Source: Oxytricha trifallax
Lineage: Eukaryota; Ciliophora; Spirotrichea; Sporadotrichida; Oxytrichidae
Length of the DNA stretch: 64,000 nt
NCBI GenBank assembly: GCA_000711775.1
Contig: ARYC01000214.1
Location: 1-64,000, forward strand
Reading direction: 5' to 3'
Part shown: positions 17,733 through 31,200 of the stretch, piece by piece
Numbering within the stretch: the first letter of the stretch is position 1
How the letters are laid out: the number at the start of each line of letters is the position of its first letter
Notes under the pieces: model-generated
Told to the model about the DNA's origin: nothing
What the model saw: only the letters and a program-made list of their open reading frames with translations
Database searches by the model: none
Translations under genes and position numbers: made by a program

Positions 17733-20642
17733 ATGTACAAAATAAGTTTATATAATATATTTGGTATATTTCTATCATTCAGAGATTACAACAGAGCAAA
17801 TAATAAAAATCTGCCTCCAGAAAATGTAAAGTTTGAGCCTAAAATTCCCTCACCTGATACCATTTATTATTATGAAATAGAAATCATTTTGAGACTAAAA
17901 TTTAGTATTATAAATTTTATTAACTTTTATTTGAATTAAAAAAGATTAAATGAGTGACTTTATTAATAACACAAATTAATCATAAGTATTAAAATTATAA
18001 GGAAGACAATAGTTAATAAATCAATGATTTTTCATGAAAAACTTTGTTATTTAAATAAACATACCAAAAATTCCTTCTCCAAATTTCATCAATTGTAAAT
18101 CTTTTTACTTTGACACTAATTATCAAACAATATTATCTAATATTTAAATGAGATATTCCTGAAGGAACATCTATTACACCAATATAAAGACTTCCACTTC
18201 CTAGATGAACCGCTAATCAACAGGAAGCACTTCCCAAGCAACTTAAACAAACCTCAAGCAGACTAGTAAAACGACTAGACTTCACAATAAAATCAATCCT
18301 CAGCAGACAGCTAAAACGAGAACAAAGCAAGTTCAAATGGTTCTTAGAGTGGACATCAGCAGTCGCAATCAGTAGACCAAAATAAAAACGCATCATCCAC
18401 CTCATTAAATAACATAGCAGTGGGTAGTGGTGGACACTTGAAAGAGAATGGAGTGATATCAGGAGGCAGTGGAAGTAATTAGAACTAGGCTCATTCGCAA
18501 TCTGTACCAGCTTCAACTTCTTCAAACAATCAGCTATTTTAAGTTTATTATTCTATACAATCAATATTATAGACAAGGAATCATATTTAAGTGAATAGTT
18601 TTCTAGTTATTTATAACAAAAATATAGGAATTATTTTATTATAAGGTTTTATAATTTCCCCTCTAGCAGCAACTTGAAAGAGTAGAAGGAGCAGCAGAAT
18701 TAGAAGGATGAAATCTCTCCCATAGCAATGACTCTGAGTAACCAGAAGGACTTGAATAATTAAAATGATAGAAATCAATCAAAGAACAGAATATAAGTAG
18801 CAGCAAATAATTAAAGTAAATCAAGCAGTAGTAATTTAATTGCTAATAATATTAATAATACTAGTGAAAATAATATTGCAAAAAATATAATTATATATAC
18901 AGAGAAGATATAAAATAACTAGAAGTTATAACATTTAAGAATTGGTTTAATCAAATAATAGACTATATTCAATTTATCAATTCGTATTTTTATTTATAAT
19001 TTTTTAAATAAGCAAAATAGAAATAGGAAGAATAGACAGAATCTAAACTTGAATAAATTTAATTGATTAGTGATAATATCTATTTATACTACAAATAAAT
19101 GCTTTTTAATTTATAAAAAATGTTTACCAAAATCAGTATTAATTGAGGTATAACACAAATAATCATGAAAAAAGTAAAAAAGAAACGATTACAGCTAAAA
19201 GCAGCTCATTAGGTCTTAAAAACTAGACTTTAAACACCCCTATCTAAGACGACTAAAATCAATCGAATGCAAATGATAGGGAGGAAAAGAAGGAGTCCAA
19301 CAATCAATATTCTGATGATGATTCTTTTATCAGATAGCAGGAACTATTTGTGGATGAAATCCTAGAAGGGAAACAATCAACTCCTTCTTCCAAAACAGCA
19401 TAGAATCATAACTCATCAAAGAAAATGGCAGGCATTAAGTCACTCACACTTGAGAATTAGACAGATTCAAATAGCAAGCAAGTAAAAATAGAAACTCCTA
19501 AGGATTCTACGAATGCGTTGACTAGTTCCCGTAAAATCTTTGACCTTTCTGCTCAGAATCTCAAGAGCAAAGAAATTTTAGAATCAGTTTAACATGATGG
19601 AGCACCCACTTTGAATAAGCAAAGCAGCTACCAAGGTGGACTGATTAGCTCACTCGATTAATTAGTTCTGGCTTAAGTGAATAACAGAAAGAGTGAAGTT
19701 TCAACTATTAGCAAAACCCCACCGCACAACGATGACTAGCTAATGTTGCAGATCTCACAACTTCTCTCTCCAATGCTTTTCTCAAAGAAATAACAAAGCA
19801 GGTTTCAATTTGCGCATAGTGTAGACCCTATTAAAACCACTGATGACTGGGATGAAATCGAGGTACCTGCTAAAATTTAAGATCTAATAGAGAGAAACAT
19901 TCGCACACTAAGCAATAGTTTGAGCAATAAAGGACATCAGGATGTTTATCAAGAAGTAGCTTTAGGCATAAAAGATTTGAGAGAGAAATGGCTAACTAGA
20001 CAAGAGAAACTACTAGAAGTCAATCCTAATACATAAAATGGAGGACTTTTAGATCATTAGCTGAGAAACAGAAAGAACGACGGAGATGACTAGTCATCAC
20101 TGGAGGATAATCGCATGCTCAAATTCAAGTAGAAGAAGGAAACACAGATTGATGCGAATGGCAAACCTGTTTATAATCTTACTGAGCACTCTCAAAACAT
20201 CAGAGTTAAAATCAATAGATAAAATATTGCTTTAGTATATATCATTTAATTATGCTCCATTAATGAATTAAAACTTTGATTATTTCTATTTGTTTGTAAT
20301 AGCAAAGATAATCTAACCAGTGAAAATGACAAATTAGAGAAAACCCAAGCACAAAATTAATAGCACACTCATTAAGATCAAAATACTCACAATCAATAAA
20401 TAGAGAACAGCAGCAGCAGTGCAACTTTTGAAGACGGAAAATCTTCTTCAAGAGCTTCCTCTCTAAATTACCAGAAAACTTCAAATCAAAATAACTATGG
20501 AAATAGCAGTGGGTACTAATATAACAATTACAATAGTAAACAGCAGCAATAAATTAAGAGACGCAGAAAAGAAGAGAAGAGATCAGACATACACAACAGC
20601 AATGCTTTTACATACAACAAAATCAGAAAAGTCAATGAATGA
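17733..20642 (+). CDS. Ser/Asn/Gln-rich low-complexity protein, unrecognised
   Basis: An N-terminal segment (RDYNRANNKNLPPENVKFEP) is followed by a Thr/Gln-rich region, long Ser/Asn/Gln runs, and a mixed-charge region with DDWDEIEVPAKIQDLIERN and QEVALGIKDLREKWLTR that may be helical. The C terminus is basic (IKRRRKEEKRSD, KIRKVNE), with TGA at 20640-20642. Two IESs were reconstructed (pointers GATA and AATAG). Single-base frame changes occur near 18175 and 18375. The first exon is uncertain. A nuclear or RNA-associated role is possible from the composition only; no domain was recognised. Confidence 0.6.
17856..18155. other. IES, pointer GATA
   Basis: GATA is repeated at 17856-17859 and 18152-18155. 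Joining gives FEPKIPSPDIPEGTSITP in one frame; the 296-bp insert is out of frame. The short pointer makes the exact junction less certain. Confidence 0.6.
20214..20302. other. IES, pointer AATAG
   Basis: The repeat is at 20214-20218 and 20298-20302. The insert carries a TGA in frame; removal gives RVKINSKDNLTSENDKL. A GT..AG alternative inside the segment leads to a stop. Confidence 0.8.
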
Positions 20643-20930
20643 GTTATTCTCATGATATCATACTTGCTTTTTAGATAAACATAAATATTATTGATGGAAT
20701 CATATTAATTAGAATTTAGCATTGATAATTAAACATTAAAATTTATATATTGAGTAAATTCAGCAATATTTAATTATCCTTTTGGCTAGATTCATAAAAT
20801 TATTTACAAAATATGTTTTTTACACTATATTTTCCATAAATTCAACCAAACCTGTGTTTAAAGTGATATAATTTTATGAATGAAATTAAAATGACTATCC
20901 CTTGTATCATTTATCATTAAATAAATTAAT

Positions 20931-22411
20931 TCATCTCTGATTATTGTTATTTATGTCCAATATTCTGTTTTTAAAGAGTTCCATATTGAACTCACACTTC
21001 TTCATACTTTCCCTGCTTATTATCGACTTCCTGTTTGTCTGAATATAAGAAATGATATTTAATGTGTAGGTTATTTATAGTATTATATCGCCAGTTAGCA
21101 ATTGCAAATAACTAGTGACTCTCTGACTTTCACTACTCCCCTTAACTTCTTTGGTAGTTACTTAACTTGTAACTGCTGTCAACACCATATACCATATTCC
21201 AAACATCAAATGCATCAAATATATTATTAAAATTCCATAAATAAAGTAGAAAAATTTATAATATAAAGCCATTTTAATGAACAATCATATTTAATATTAA
21301 TAAAATGCTGAGTGCCACTGTTGCCCACAAACCTAGCACTAAACTTCTTATCAACAACCAATTTAGTCAGGTAATCCCTGAACTCAGCTGGATACTTAGA
21401 CTCCAAGTCATTAGTGAAAGAATTATGCAATAAAATATCTCGCAGTAATTCCAGTGTTTGCGAGAGCATAAACATTTACAAATGTTCTTTGAATACTATT
21501 TTGGCGTGAAATACCTGACTTTCATCGTCTAGCTTCAAATCACTCTCAATTTTTTATTTTAATTCGTTCAGGTAATTTGTCATTTGAAGGAAGCAATAAG
21601 CTGGTTTTATTGTTTGGTAGTCTATCACGTCATCTGAGAAGAATGTCTGCTCATATTTATAATAATTAAGGTGTTAATAGGGGTGACTTAATGAAGAAAT
21701 GGAAGTATTTATAGATCTTGAATCAATATAGTTTTACTAGAATTTATATTTTTATAATAAAATCATAAGTGGGATCTTTTAGGACAGATTAAACCAATTT
21801 AATCAACAAATCTTTGTAGTAAAGTTTCTTAAATCTATTCGTGTAGAAATTTCTCTAATCTAAAAGTGTCTGCTGCAATTACTCATTAGTTTATTTTATA
21901 CTTAAGATGAATTCAAAAAATTTATGAAAAAATATCAACTGTAAATTCTTTGTATAGTTTGTTTCACAAGCTTGAAGTCATTTAGAGTGAAATACTACTA
22001 CAGCAGCCTGATGACTTAAACACTGGAAAATTCATTAATCATATGTCTAGTCATATAGTCTCCCTTGATATTGGCATTTTGCATGGCCAGTTCTTCCCTC
22101 TCAACGACTACGTCCAATTTCTTCATGAATCTAATCAACATGAAATTAGCAATCATAGTAGAGGCGAAGGGGTAACATTTATAGTCGAGATTTTAGATTA
22201 TGTGTTTATCCAGGAAACGAAGAGTCTTGCGGAAGAAATGCTTTCTAAGAGATTGTATGGAGATCACACTCTCAAAAATTTAAATTAATTATACAAGCTA
22301 ATAAATCAAGATCTAAAAAATTGTATTTATAACACTCTCAAAGTTATCTTGCTTCTTTTCTTCCTCCAATTCAGCCAGGTTTTTCAATTGATAATTGTCA
22401 ACAATAAACAT
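20931..22411 (-). CDS. Unrecognised helical protein
   Basis: The start MFIVDNYQLKNLAELEEEKK is at 22411. Segments in order include SLRKHFFRKTLRFLDKHII, FMLIRFMKKLDVVVEREEL, LLQQYFTLNDFKLVKQ, FFSDDVIDYQTIKPAYCFL, LSQTLELLRDILLHNSF, then a Thr/Ser-rich part and a C terminus MELFKNRILDINNNNQR with TGA at 20931-20933. The sequence is mostly alpha-helical by pattern, with no catalytic motif seen. An IES with an 11-bp pointer lies just after the first MDS; AT-rich inserts near 21700-21780, 21900-21960 and 21180-21310 are further IES or intron candidates. A G4T4-like tract lies 13 bp upstream of the start. Confidence 0.6.
22266..22342. other. IES with 11-bp pointer ACACTCTCAAA
   Basis: Exact copies are at 22266-22276 and 22332-22342. 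Excision of 66 bp joins KKQDNFESV to ISIQSLRKHF on the minus strand. The insert is in frame and free of TGA. Confidence 0.85.
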
Positions 22412-22423
22412 AGTGTCAAGTGA

Positions 22424-22438
22424 GGTTTTTGGGGTTTT
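22424..22438. other. Telomere-like tract GGTTTTTGGGGTTTT
   Basis: It lies 13 bp outside the start codon of the minus-strand gene to its left. The G-rich strand points right, matching the right end of that gene's chromosome. Confidence 0.6.
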
Positions 22439-22636
22439 ATGTTTGCTTAAGCCTTTTTCTTACTGTTGATTATTTATACGTTCATTCATTACTTTATCTA
22501 AAGCGTTAAGTACTAACTTATAATTATTATATATGCATTTTATTATAAAGGATTAAGATTATTATAATTGAGTTTTTATAAAAAGTTTTGAATAACATCT
22601 ATTTATATTCATAAAACTAAAAATATTTAAAGTACC

Positions 22637-22943
22637 ATGGGAGTGAGAGATCTCTCTAATATCCAACTTAAATTGACACTGGCAGTTTGCAGAGCCTATA
22701 CTGACCTCATGATCATTTTAAGGTTTTCTCCAAGTTTATGCTAAATAAGTTCATTCTACAAGTAGAGAGATAAGTGCAGGGAAAGTAATTGATCTGTTTG
22801 AGTCTTAAGCCATTGAGATAGACAAGTTCGGATGGAATTCTACTCATCTTAAGACATACTTTGGCTTTAATCATACCAATAAATATCAATATATTCGTTT
22901 TTAAAAGGAAATCTTATTAATTTAATTTATATAGAATTCATGA
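22637..22943 (+). CDS. Small unrecognised gene
   Basis: It opens MGVRDLSNIQLKLTLAVCRA and continues, after one-base frame changes near 22712 and 22783, with FKVFSKFMLNKFILQVERQ, VIDLFESQAIEIDKFGWN and HTNKYQYIRF, ending at TGA 22941-22943. The even, non-repetitive composition suggests real coding sequence. No family was recognised. Its 3' end meets the 3' end of the minus-strand coiled-coil gene. Confidence 0.45.
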
Positions 22944-24164
22944 GTAATTTCAACAGACAATTAACTTAATGTAAACATATGGATAAGTTTACACTTAATT
23001 ATTATATAATCATTTAAGAACTGCTTATTGAAATCCTTAATAGTAGCATTAATAAACTCCACGAAAGTACTAACTGATTACTGTAATCTCTGCTATTACT
23101 ACTGACACTGCTGCATAGTCATGACTTAATATTGCATGGGCTCTAACTTCTTAAATTTGCCTTGCAGTATTTTCTATTAATAGTTCAGGTAGGCTTGGCA
23201 TGCACTGAGAGAATTAGACATTTATAAGGCAAGTTGTAGGTCCTACTAGCGCATATGAAGAGATATTTGTTTTACTAACATTTGATCTATGTTGTTTCTT
23301 AACTGATCCGACGAAGCTCTGATCAGCATAATATATTAAACTAGATTTTTATGTTTAATTGGTATTCACTCTTATAGAATAATGCTAATTCAATAAAATT
23401 AAAGTCTATATTTATTCATAAAGCACAAGTTACTCGTAATCAATTGCTGAATTAAAATCATTATCATCTTAATTTTTGCTGCCAAGATTATCAGTTTCCA
23501 ACTAATCAATATGGGTGTTTATATCAGTTAGAAGGTTCAGTGCATCCTCAAACTTATTCAAAGAAATTTGCTGTTCTATCATTTCTAACTACTCTGAAAT
23601 GTATTATAGTTCATCAAGGCCTTTCTGGGCGCTTTCAAATAAACTTCCTTGATTGTTACTCGGATTGCCTTTAATTCATCATATAAAATCAAATAAACCA
23701 CTTTTAGTCCAGGTAAAGCTACTATTTAATATACTTTACCTTTACTTTATTGAGATTTATTTGATTTGGATTCTTTTTTCTTACTTTCAAGAGCTTGTTA
23801 AAATTCACTTTAATTATGATCAAACCTCTCTATCTACGCTCTTAAAGTATTAATTATAATTATGTAATCGCATTTTTTCAATATATTTGTAAGTATTGAT
23901 AACTAATGAGAACTAACTCAATATAGCTTTTGCATCCTCAACTTGATACTTGATATTTTCCAATTTATCTGAAGTTTCCAGAAAGTTGTGATACTACTAA
24001 AACAAAAAATTTCCGATTTCTCTCTAGAGTGATTAATGCGATTTCTTCAAGCCTTTATATTCTTACTTTATCATTTGTGAATCATTTTTGGATAGTACTT
24101 CGTCTAAGTAGGATTGCACATTGAAGTTCTTTTTCCCGAATTAGCGAATATATGGGTTTTGCAT
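22944..24164 (-). CDS. Vps51/Exo84-like coiled-coil tethering subunit
   Basis: The start MQNPYIRQFGKKNFNVQSYL is at 24164. The N-terminal part, FNVQSYLDEVL, then a coil ending NFLFQQYHNFLETSDKLENI, resembles the common N-terminal helix of exocyst Exo84 and COG/Vps51 subunits, which hold vesicles at target membranes (family knowledge, judged by eye). Further coils follow: ISEQLEMIEQQISLNKFEDA, DINTHIDQLETDNLGSKNQD, then SSDQLRNNIDQMLVKQIS and Gln-rich helices to about 22950. An IES with pointer AGCA was reconstructed. The C-terminal end is uncertain: the open frame would run to a TGA at 22886-22888, overlapping the convergent gene. Confidence 0.5.
23325..23425. other. IES, pointer AGCA
   Basis: AGCA is at 23325-23328 and 23422-23425. 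On the minus strand, removing 97 bp joins IDYEQLVL to IRASSDQLRNNI and restores the frame. Confidence 0.65.
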
Positions 24165-25278
24165 TTCTACTTTTTCTATAACACTTACTCTATTCTTTGC
24201 GACTTAACTTGGATATAATTTTTATTGATTTCATAAACTCAAAGTTTAAATGTTTATAACTTAAATCATATTTGAAAAAGAGTATAATTTCAAATTAAAA
24301 TAGGATCATTGCTTGATGGTATACCTAGGTTAAATCCTCCAAGTCCCTATCTCAATTATGAACCCAAGTTACTAGATTTCTTTTGTTAAAGCTAATGCTT
24401 TTAAGGAGTCAGTTGCCTATTTTAAGAAGATGAGTTTTACTAAGATAAGTCTTATCTTGATAAAGAGTTTTAATTTTAAATCCTGTATTAAAATAATTAA
24501 TCAATTTTATCTTATTTAGGAGATGTTTCAAATTTATATTAATTACTTAAATTAATTTTGAGTTTGATTAATTTCCACTTATTGAGGAAATATTTGTGCT
24601 GCTTTATTTCCTGAACTTATCCATTTTACAATTACAAATATTTATATAAATTCTCTATCAAAATTATACTTTAAAATTTCATAAATTTATTTTACATTAA
24701 GCTTTTGTTTCTTTTTCTACTTCCACCCCAAAAAAATATTTAATAATTTTCATCTATAGTGCATTTAAAGTGTAGAATTAGGCGCGCAATTTTATTAAAA
24801 AGTATGGGAAACTAACTAATTTGATTAGAGTTGTTTGCGTTTGTAAAGATTAATTTTAAATTAATTGACTTAAATTGTAAAATAAGAACTAAATCTTATA
24901 ATTTAATACCCACAAAGCCATTATTCTATTAATTATTCCATAAACTATTATTATCAATTAATTTTTAATTTGTGTCATTAGATTTTACTATTAAATTTAC
25001 GTTAACTTCATAAAATAAATACTAATCTAAAATCGAAAAATTTGTCTATTTCCTGACAACTATCACTTTATCAGAACATTAAAATTTTTTATTTGAAATT
25101 TGAAATTTAATTAATTTTTCAGAATAATCAAAGATAAAAAGTACTATCATAAATTTAATCGAATCTTCTTATATTTGCATCGTATAACTAACTATCATCG
25201 TCTCCGTATTAAATATTATATTGCATCGAAGTAATAAATTAATTATATATACAACTAACTTAGAAATCAACAAACGTA
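24165..25278. other. Long AT-rich intergenic region
   Basis: No coding frame with convincing composition, no RNA gene and no clear repeat is seen. It separates two head-to-head genes and so should contain both chromosome ends and germline-limited spacer. Confidence 0.5.
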
Positions 25279-28200
25279 ATGAGTATCCTCCAAAATACCA
25301 ATCAAAGGTTATTAGGAATCGGTGTGCCCAATATGCCACCACTCCAAATAGACCCTTCTTAATTGTAAAAATTATTTCATGCCTATTTATATTCTGTAAC
25401 AAACATTTAGTGTAACAAACATTTGAATTGTATGTGTGGAATAGTGTATATCATTAACTATATAGGCAGTAGTAGTAATAATAGTAGCCTGCTTAGTATG
25501 TTGGTGTTCAAGCAGTGTAATTGCAGTAGTAGTAACATCAGCAGCAACCAAAAAAATGGGAATGGTAAGATTGCAAAGCACGCATCAAGACAAATAATTT
25601 GTATGATCTGCCATCGTCTGCTAATGACGATGAGAATGGAAGATAAGGGGCAAGCCAGAATAATCAACTAAATTCAAATATATTATATTAATTCAATTCT
25701 AATTTCAGAGAAAATAAGTTTGAAAAAGAGATATAGGTGAACAATTTAAAAGTTAATTGATTTAGATCTTAATGTTAATGGCATTATTATAATCTAAAAT
25801 GAAGGTTATTAGATTAAAATGGAAAGGTCATAAAACGAATTTTATACTTAAATCCTTTTCTATTTCTTAAAATTTTATTTAAATTGGAATTCAACTAATT
25901 GTATCATTAGAACATCGCTTATTAAATGATTAATAATTTTATAGTCGAGACTCTTTATATACAGTGGAATTAAAATATAAAAGTCAATTCTTTTTAGAGA
26001 TTATATATTTTAATAATGCTCTAGAAATTTATCTAAAAATAAAATTTGATAAAGAAATGTAAAAATCAAAAATATTCCAATTTTATTTTTTATTTCAAAG
26101 CTTCAGGCAATTTTTTAAAAAAATATTTCCTAATAAAGCTTTATCATAATATTATTTAATCAACAGTAGGCATTCAGAAACCCAGATGAAGAGAACTAGT
26201 ATAGTTTGTTCAACTTGGACCCCTCGATCGTACTAACTAATCCCTTAAAGAACGGGGTAAGTCAGAATACTCTAAAAATAATGAGAAAACGTGGACTCAC
26301 GCTCTCTTTTTTATGCTATCCCCAATTAGAGCTACATCAAATTGTAACCATGAATTGTATAGGAGGAGGAGCCAGAGATTGAACTGTCAATAGAGATGGA
26401 GAGAAATTTTCTAGTTGATGAGGAGTAGTAGTGGACATGGCACAAATCTTGGAATTTACCAAACATCTCCATCACGCTTGATGTACTTTTCACTTTTTCA
26501 TTAATACTTGCTAGTTGAAAGACAATAAATTTTTACTTGTAGAGCAGATTTGATAGCTATAGAATTATTGAAATTTTATAAAAGACAGAGAATCTGGAGA
26601 AGCATTGTTACCACCACCTAATCTCTATGTAGGTCTATTTAAGTTAATTACCATAGATTATCGGAAGCTTTAATTCTATTGCCTTTCATTCCTTAAACCC
26701 CTAAAATTGTAAAAATCACGCTTTAATTGGATTTTAAATCTGGACTGTCACTTTTAATTCTTAATTCAATTAAGATATCAAATAATCTATAAAGATATTA
26801 TAGGTTTGTGTATTGTTGTGTAATTCTATTTATAATAGGCAAAAATATTTGCTGCAAAAAGAGATACAACTATTCCTATTTCATAGCCTCCTGTCTATAT
26901 TTAGCAATCAGAAAGTATGATGATTGATGTAGGACTTAAGGGCAATGAGGAGAAAATACTAGTTAACAGCTATGCCATATTTGTCAATTTTCATTACTTG
27001 TATTTATCAAAGATTTTGAAATCATATTCTCAGGGCTGAAGTTTAAGACAACTAGTTACAATCATATAAAACTTAATTATAAATCTGAGCTATATTTAAT
27101 TCTTTAATTTTTGATAAATCACGAAGGAGCTCCATTCTACTTGATCATCACTATCTACTATGGAAGCATAAATGACTATCACAAAGCCCAGCAGCAAGAC
27201 AACATTTCTCCCGTTCCTCCTGGAGCTCAGTCAAACTCCCCATAACCATTAAATGGTTTAAACCATTCCACAAATAACTAGTAGACAGGCGAGGAAATTC
27301 CAGGCAGTTTGCAAGTGAATAAAGTAGACGAGCCTAATCCACAGGAGACTCCAAACAACTCAGATCCAAATGGAAACATAATTGGATCTTCTCCAAATCA
27401 AAATGGAGTCTCACTCCCTCCTCCAGGTCTACCTAGAGTCTTGATCACGAAAATCTCTCCTCCATTGTATATCAACTCTCGAAAACTAGCCAAGGAGAGC
27501 TCTTCAAAGGTAAGTTGTCTTAGATGTATAATTAATCATCAAAACTTTGTTCTTTTAAAAATTTGAAAATCTTCTTTACCTAGATTTAATATCGGTAAAT
27601 GCTTTAAATAGAGTTGTTACTTGTAATATTTTATTGAATAGCATTTCAATTAAAATAAATTCAAATTTAGCAATATTGATTTTAGAAATACCACACAGTT
27701 ATAGAACCTTTTGATATCCAGGCAGTTGAATAGGATCTGTATATCAGATCGTCTAAGATTTTGAGAGCTGGTAACGGTGCATAAACTCCAAACGGCTTAT
27801 TAAACCAGGGATAATAGGTAATTGGGCCTAACGGATAATTAGCTGTGGTTAATCACCTAAATAAAACCCCGTTATTATTTAACAACAAAGATATGGAGTT
27901 AAGAACAATAATTTTAAAGAAATTAATTATTGGCGTTAGTCAATAATGTTTTGGCTAATTATTAAAATCTTGGCTCGATTAATTTTAATTCTAATAAAAT
28001 AATACAATAATGGTTTTGTAAATTTTACTTCGACTAATTTATATTTAAATTCAGCATTTTATAGTTTAATTTCTTTATAGATAAATTGTGTTCTATTTTT
28101 TTTTACTTCATCTAATTACGGGGTTTTAGCTATTCAATTATTATAAAGAAATTGCTTATATGCTAATAAAATAAGAATAAAACTTGATTTTTATTTAATT

Positions 28201-31200
28201 CTATGCTTTTTTTTTATAAAAGCTAGATACCTCAACCAAATTAATTCATAAGCAACGAAGAAAAGATTACATCAGACATATTTGGACTGCTGAATTACTT
28301 CTCAGCTCCTAACATTATATAACTCAAATCAATTAATAATTTTTATTAAAATGCTCTTAATGTTAATTTGATTAATTTTTTGATTGATTCAATATCTATT
28401 AAAGAGAATTTTAAATTTATTATTCCTAATGAAACTGATTTATTTATGATAAATATTTTATATTAAAAAATTCAATTAACAAAATTTACTAATGCTTTAA
28501 TGCTTTAAAATTCATAAATTCTTTTTTTAATAATAATTTAGAGTTATGACTTTTTTCTTTTCAAAAAATTATTGTTAAAATAAAAATAATGGTAATTTTA
28601 ATTGAAATGACAAATTTATGTTTAGCATGATATTAAAAAAACCAAAAAAATATAATTTGTTGCTATTACAAAGAGTCTTCCGAAGTAAATTCCAATTAAT
28701 ACAATGATATTAACTCAAATTAATTATTTTTCAAGGTAATATAAACAACAGTACTTTTCAGGAAATGTCAATAAAATTTACTGCTTATTCATTTCTTTAA
28801 AAAAAACAATTCTATAATTTTTTTAATGAAGTATTGTTAAAAAAATAATACATTTATTAAGTGTTAGAAGCTCAAATTTTTAATAACAACCCTTATAGTT
28901 TATAATATATAAAGAAAAGGGTTTGATTCGTAACAAGATCCGTCATCCACTCTTTTTAGCTTTGAAATTCCACGAAGCAGTAAAGATCTATTATAACCCA
29001 AGAAAGGTAGAGGAGAGTGACCCAAGATCCCTTGCAGCCAGACTTCACAGAGATTTACAGCAGGAATTTTCATTTGGACAGATTACACATGCACAAGTCT
29101 AAAGTTTACAAGACATTCACAAAGACGTCTCACTCAGCAATATCAACCCATATACTAACTCACTCAATGAGCTTTTAATAAATTAAAAGGATAAGACATT
29201 TTAAACTTAAATTGACTTAAAATTTAAGTGTTAATATATAAGTAAATGATGGGTCTAAGGCAGTGAAATTTATATGCTATATCAATATTGAAGCTGCTAA
29301 AGATTTAAAGTCATAGTTAGCAAATGTTGGGGTTGAAGAGTAAAAGTTTGATAATTAGCAGCAATCACTTCATTTGTAACATCAACAGATTAGACTACCA
29401 CAGTATTATAGAGAATTTTATTTCAAATCTATAAAATAATGATGAAAGTTTGTATTATTTGTAACTTTATTATAAAACTTACTAGGTGGCGACTAACAGA
29501 CAAATCACTTGAACGAGAACTCATTAGATGATATAAATTTTGGGGATGAATTTAAAAAGAGACTTATTGAGAATAACTTCGACTTGATGAATGGCTAGAC
29601 TATCTAGGTGACTACTGAGAAAGACCAGATTCCTTCGTACTTTGTGCCAATTGATTGCATTATCTAAAATATTCATAGATTTGTGTATTTTATGATAACG
29701 TAGAAGCTATGAAATTAGCAGTTGCTCATGACATCGATCAAAATATTAACAAAATAATTTATATGGTATCACTTGAGTTTGCCACCTAAATTTAACTATA
29801 TATATTTATTCCTTTCAATAACATAGGGCAGTTGCTTGGCAAGAGAAAAGACAGAGACGATTAGCTAGATGACGAGCACTTGAACAACCTAGCCCGTTTT
29901 AACAGCATGGGTGGTCTCTAAAACATACAAGTGGTCCCACCATCCCAAATATTGCAGCATTAACTACAGCAGTAGCAGTAGCCTAACACGCAGTAGGCAT
30001 AGCAGATAATTTAGCAGCACATTCAGTAGCACTAACAGCAGTAGAATTAGAACTAGAATGCAATGATTATGCAAGCTAATTAACAGGCTCTGCAGTAGCA
30101 GTAACAACAACAATAGTAGTAGTTGCAGCAGTAGTAATAGCAGTAATATTGTTAAATTTAAAAATGAATGTGAATTAAAGGGAGTTACTAACCATTATTT
30201 ACATGCAATGATTAATAGAATTCTTCTATTTATATATAATTAATATTAGGAAATGTAGCTTTAATTATTAATCTATTATAAGCTGATATTTATAAATTAA
30301 AATAAATCAGCAACTGTTTTAAACATTCTTCAATTGTTTCCTATATGTTTTTTATTCATCTAATAGTAGTAGCAGTAGCAACATCAGCAGATATAGCAAC
30401 AACAATAATTACAGCAACAATAGCAGCAGTAATAATAGCAACAGCTACAATAACAGTAAGCCTAGAATATTCTGCAAGGTGGATACATTTAGACCTAAGG
30501 AGGTCAGTAGATTCAACTTGATCAAAATTAGCTACTCTAATAATAACTAAAGAGACAAATGCCATAATTCTAAACAGCCGCAGCAAACAATCAGGTTTAA
30601 GGGTTCTTACCCACTTAAATTTAAGCTACTGCGGGTCAGGGTCAAGCCCCACTTGTCATTCTTCAGAATCATGAAATTTAGAGAGAACTGTGAAGCATTA
30701 TGTATTACATTAATTGTTAAATGGCCAGCAGATAATTCAATAGCAATTAGGTCAGCAGCCAGGATAAATCCAAGTGCTCCAGAAGATGGACCCTTAGAAT
30801 TAAGTCTAGCAGATCATTTAACCTTAAATTCAAAATAAATCAGCGCAGAATATCAATGAAAATACAGCATAGTCAGTCAGTCACTTAGCTACAAGTCAAC
30901 AACAGAACACTTAACAGCAGTCAATTCAGCACACAATTCAAGGCTAATAATAGCAGTAGCAGCAATAACAGCAACAACATCAAGGGTAAAACTAGGGTTA
31001 AACCATAATTTAGCATTAACAACAACCAACTCAGTAGCATTAATAACTCTAACAGATTATCACTTAGGGACCAAATGGATAACAGTATATAGTCTCAGCT
31101 GCTCCAGGCATGTTGCAAGGTGGTCAATTGTAGAATGCTTAACTTCAATACCCCTAGTAGACTGTGATCTATGAAACAGTTAATTACATTTCTGAAACCT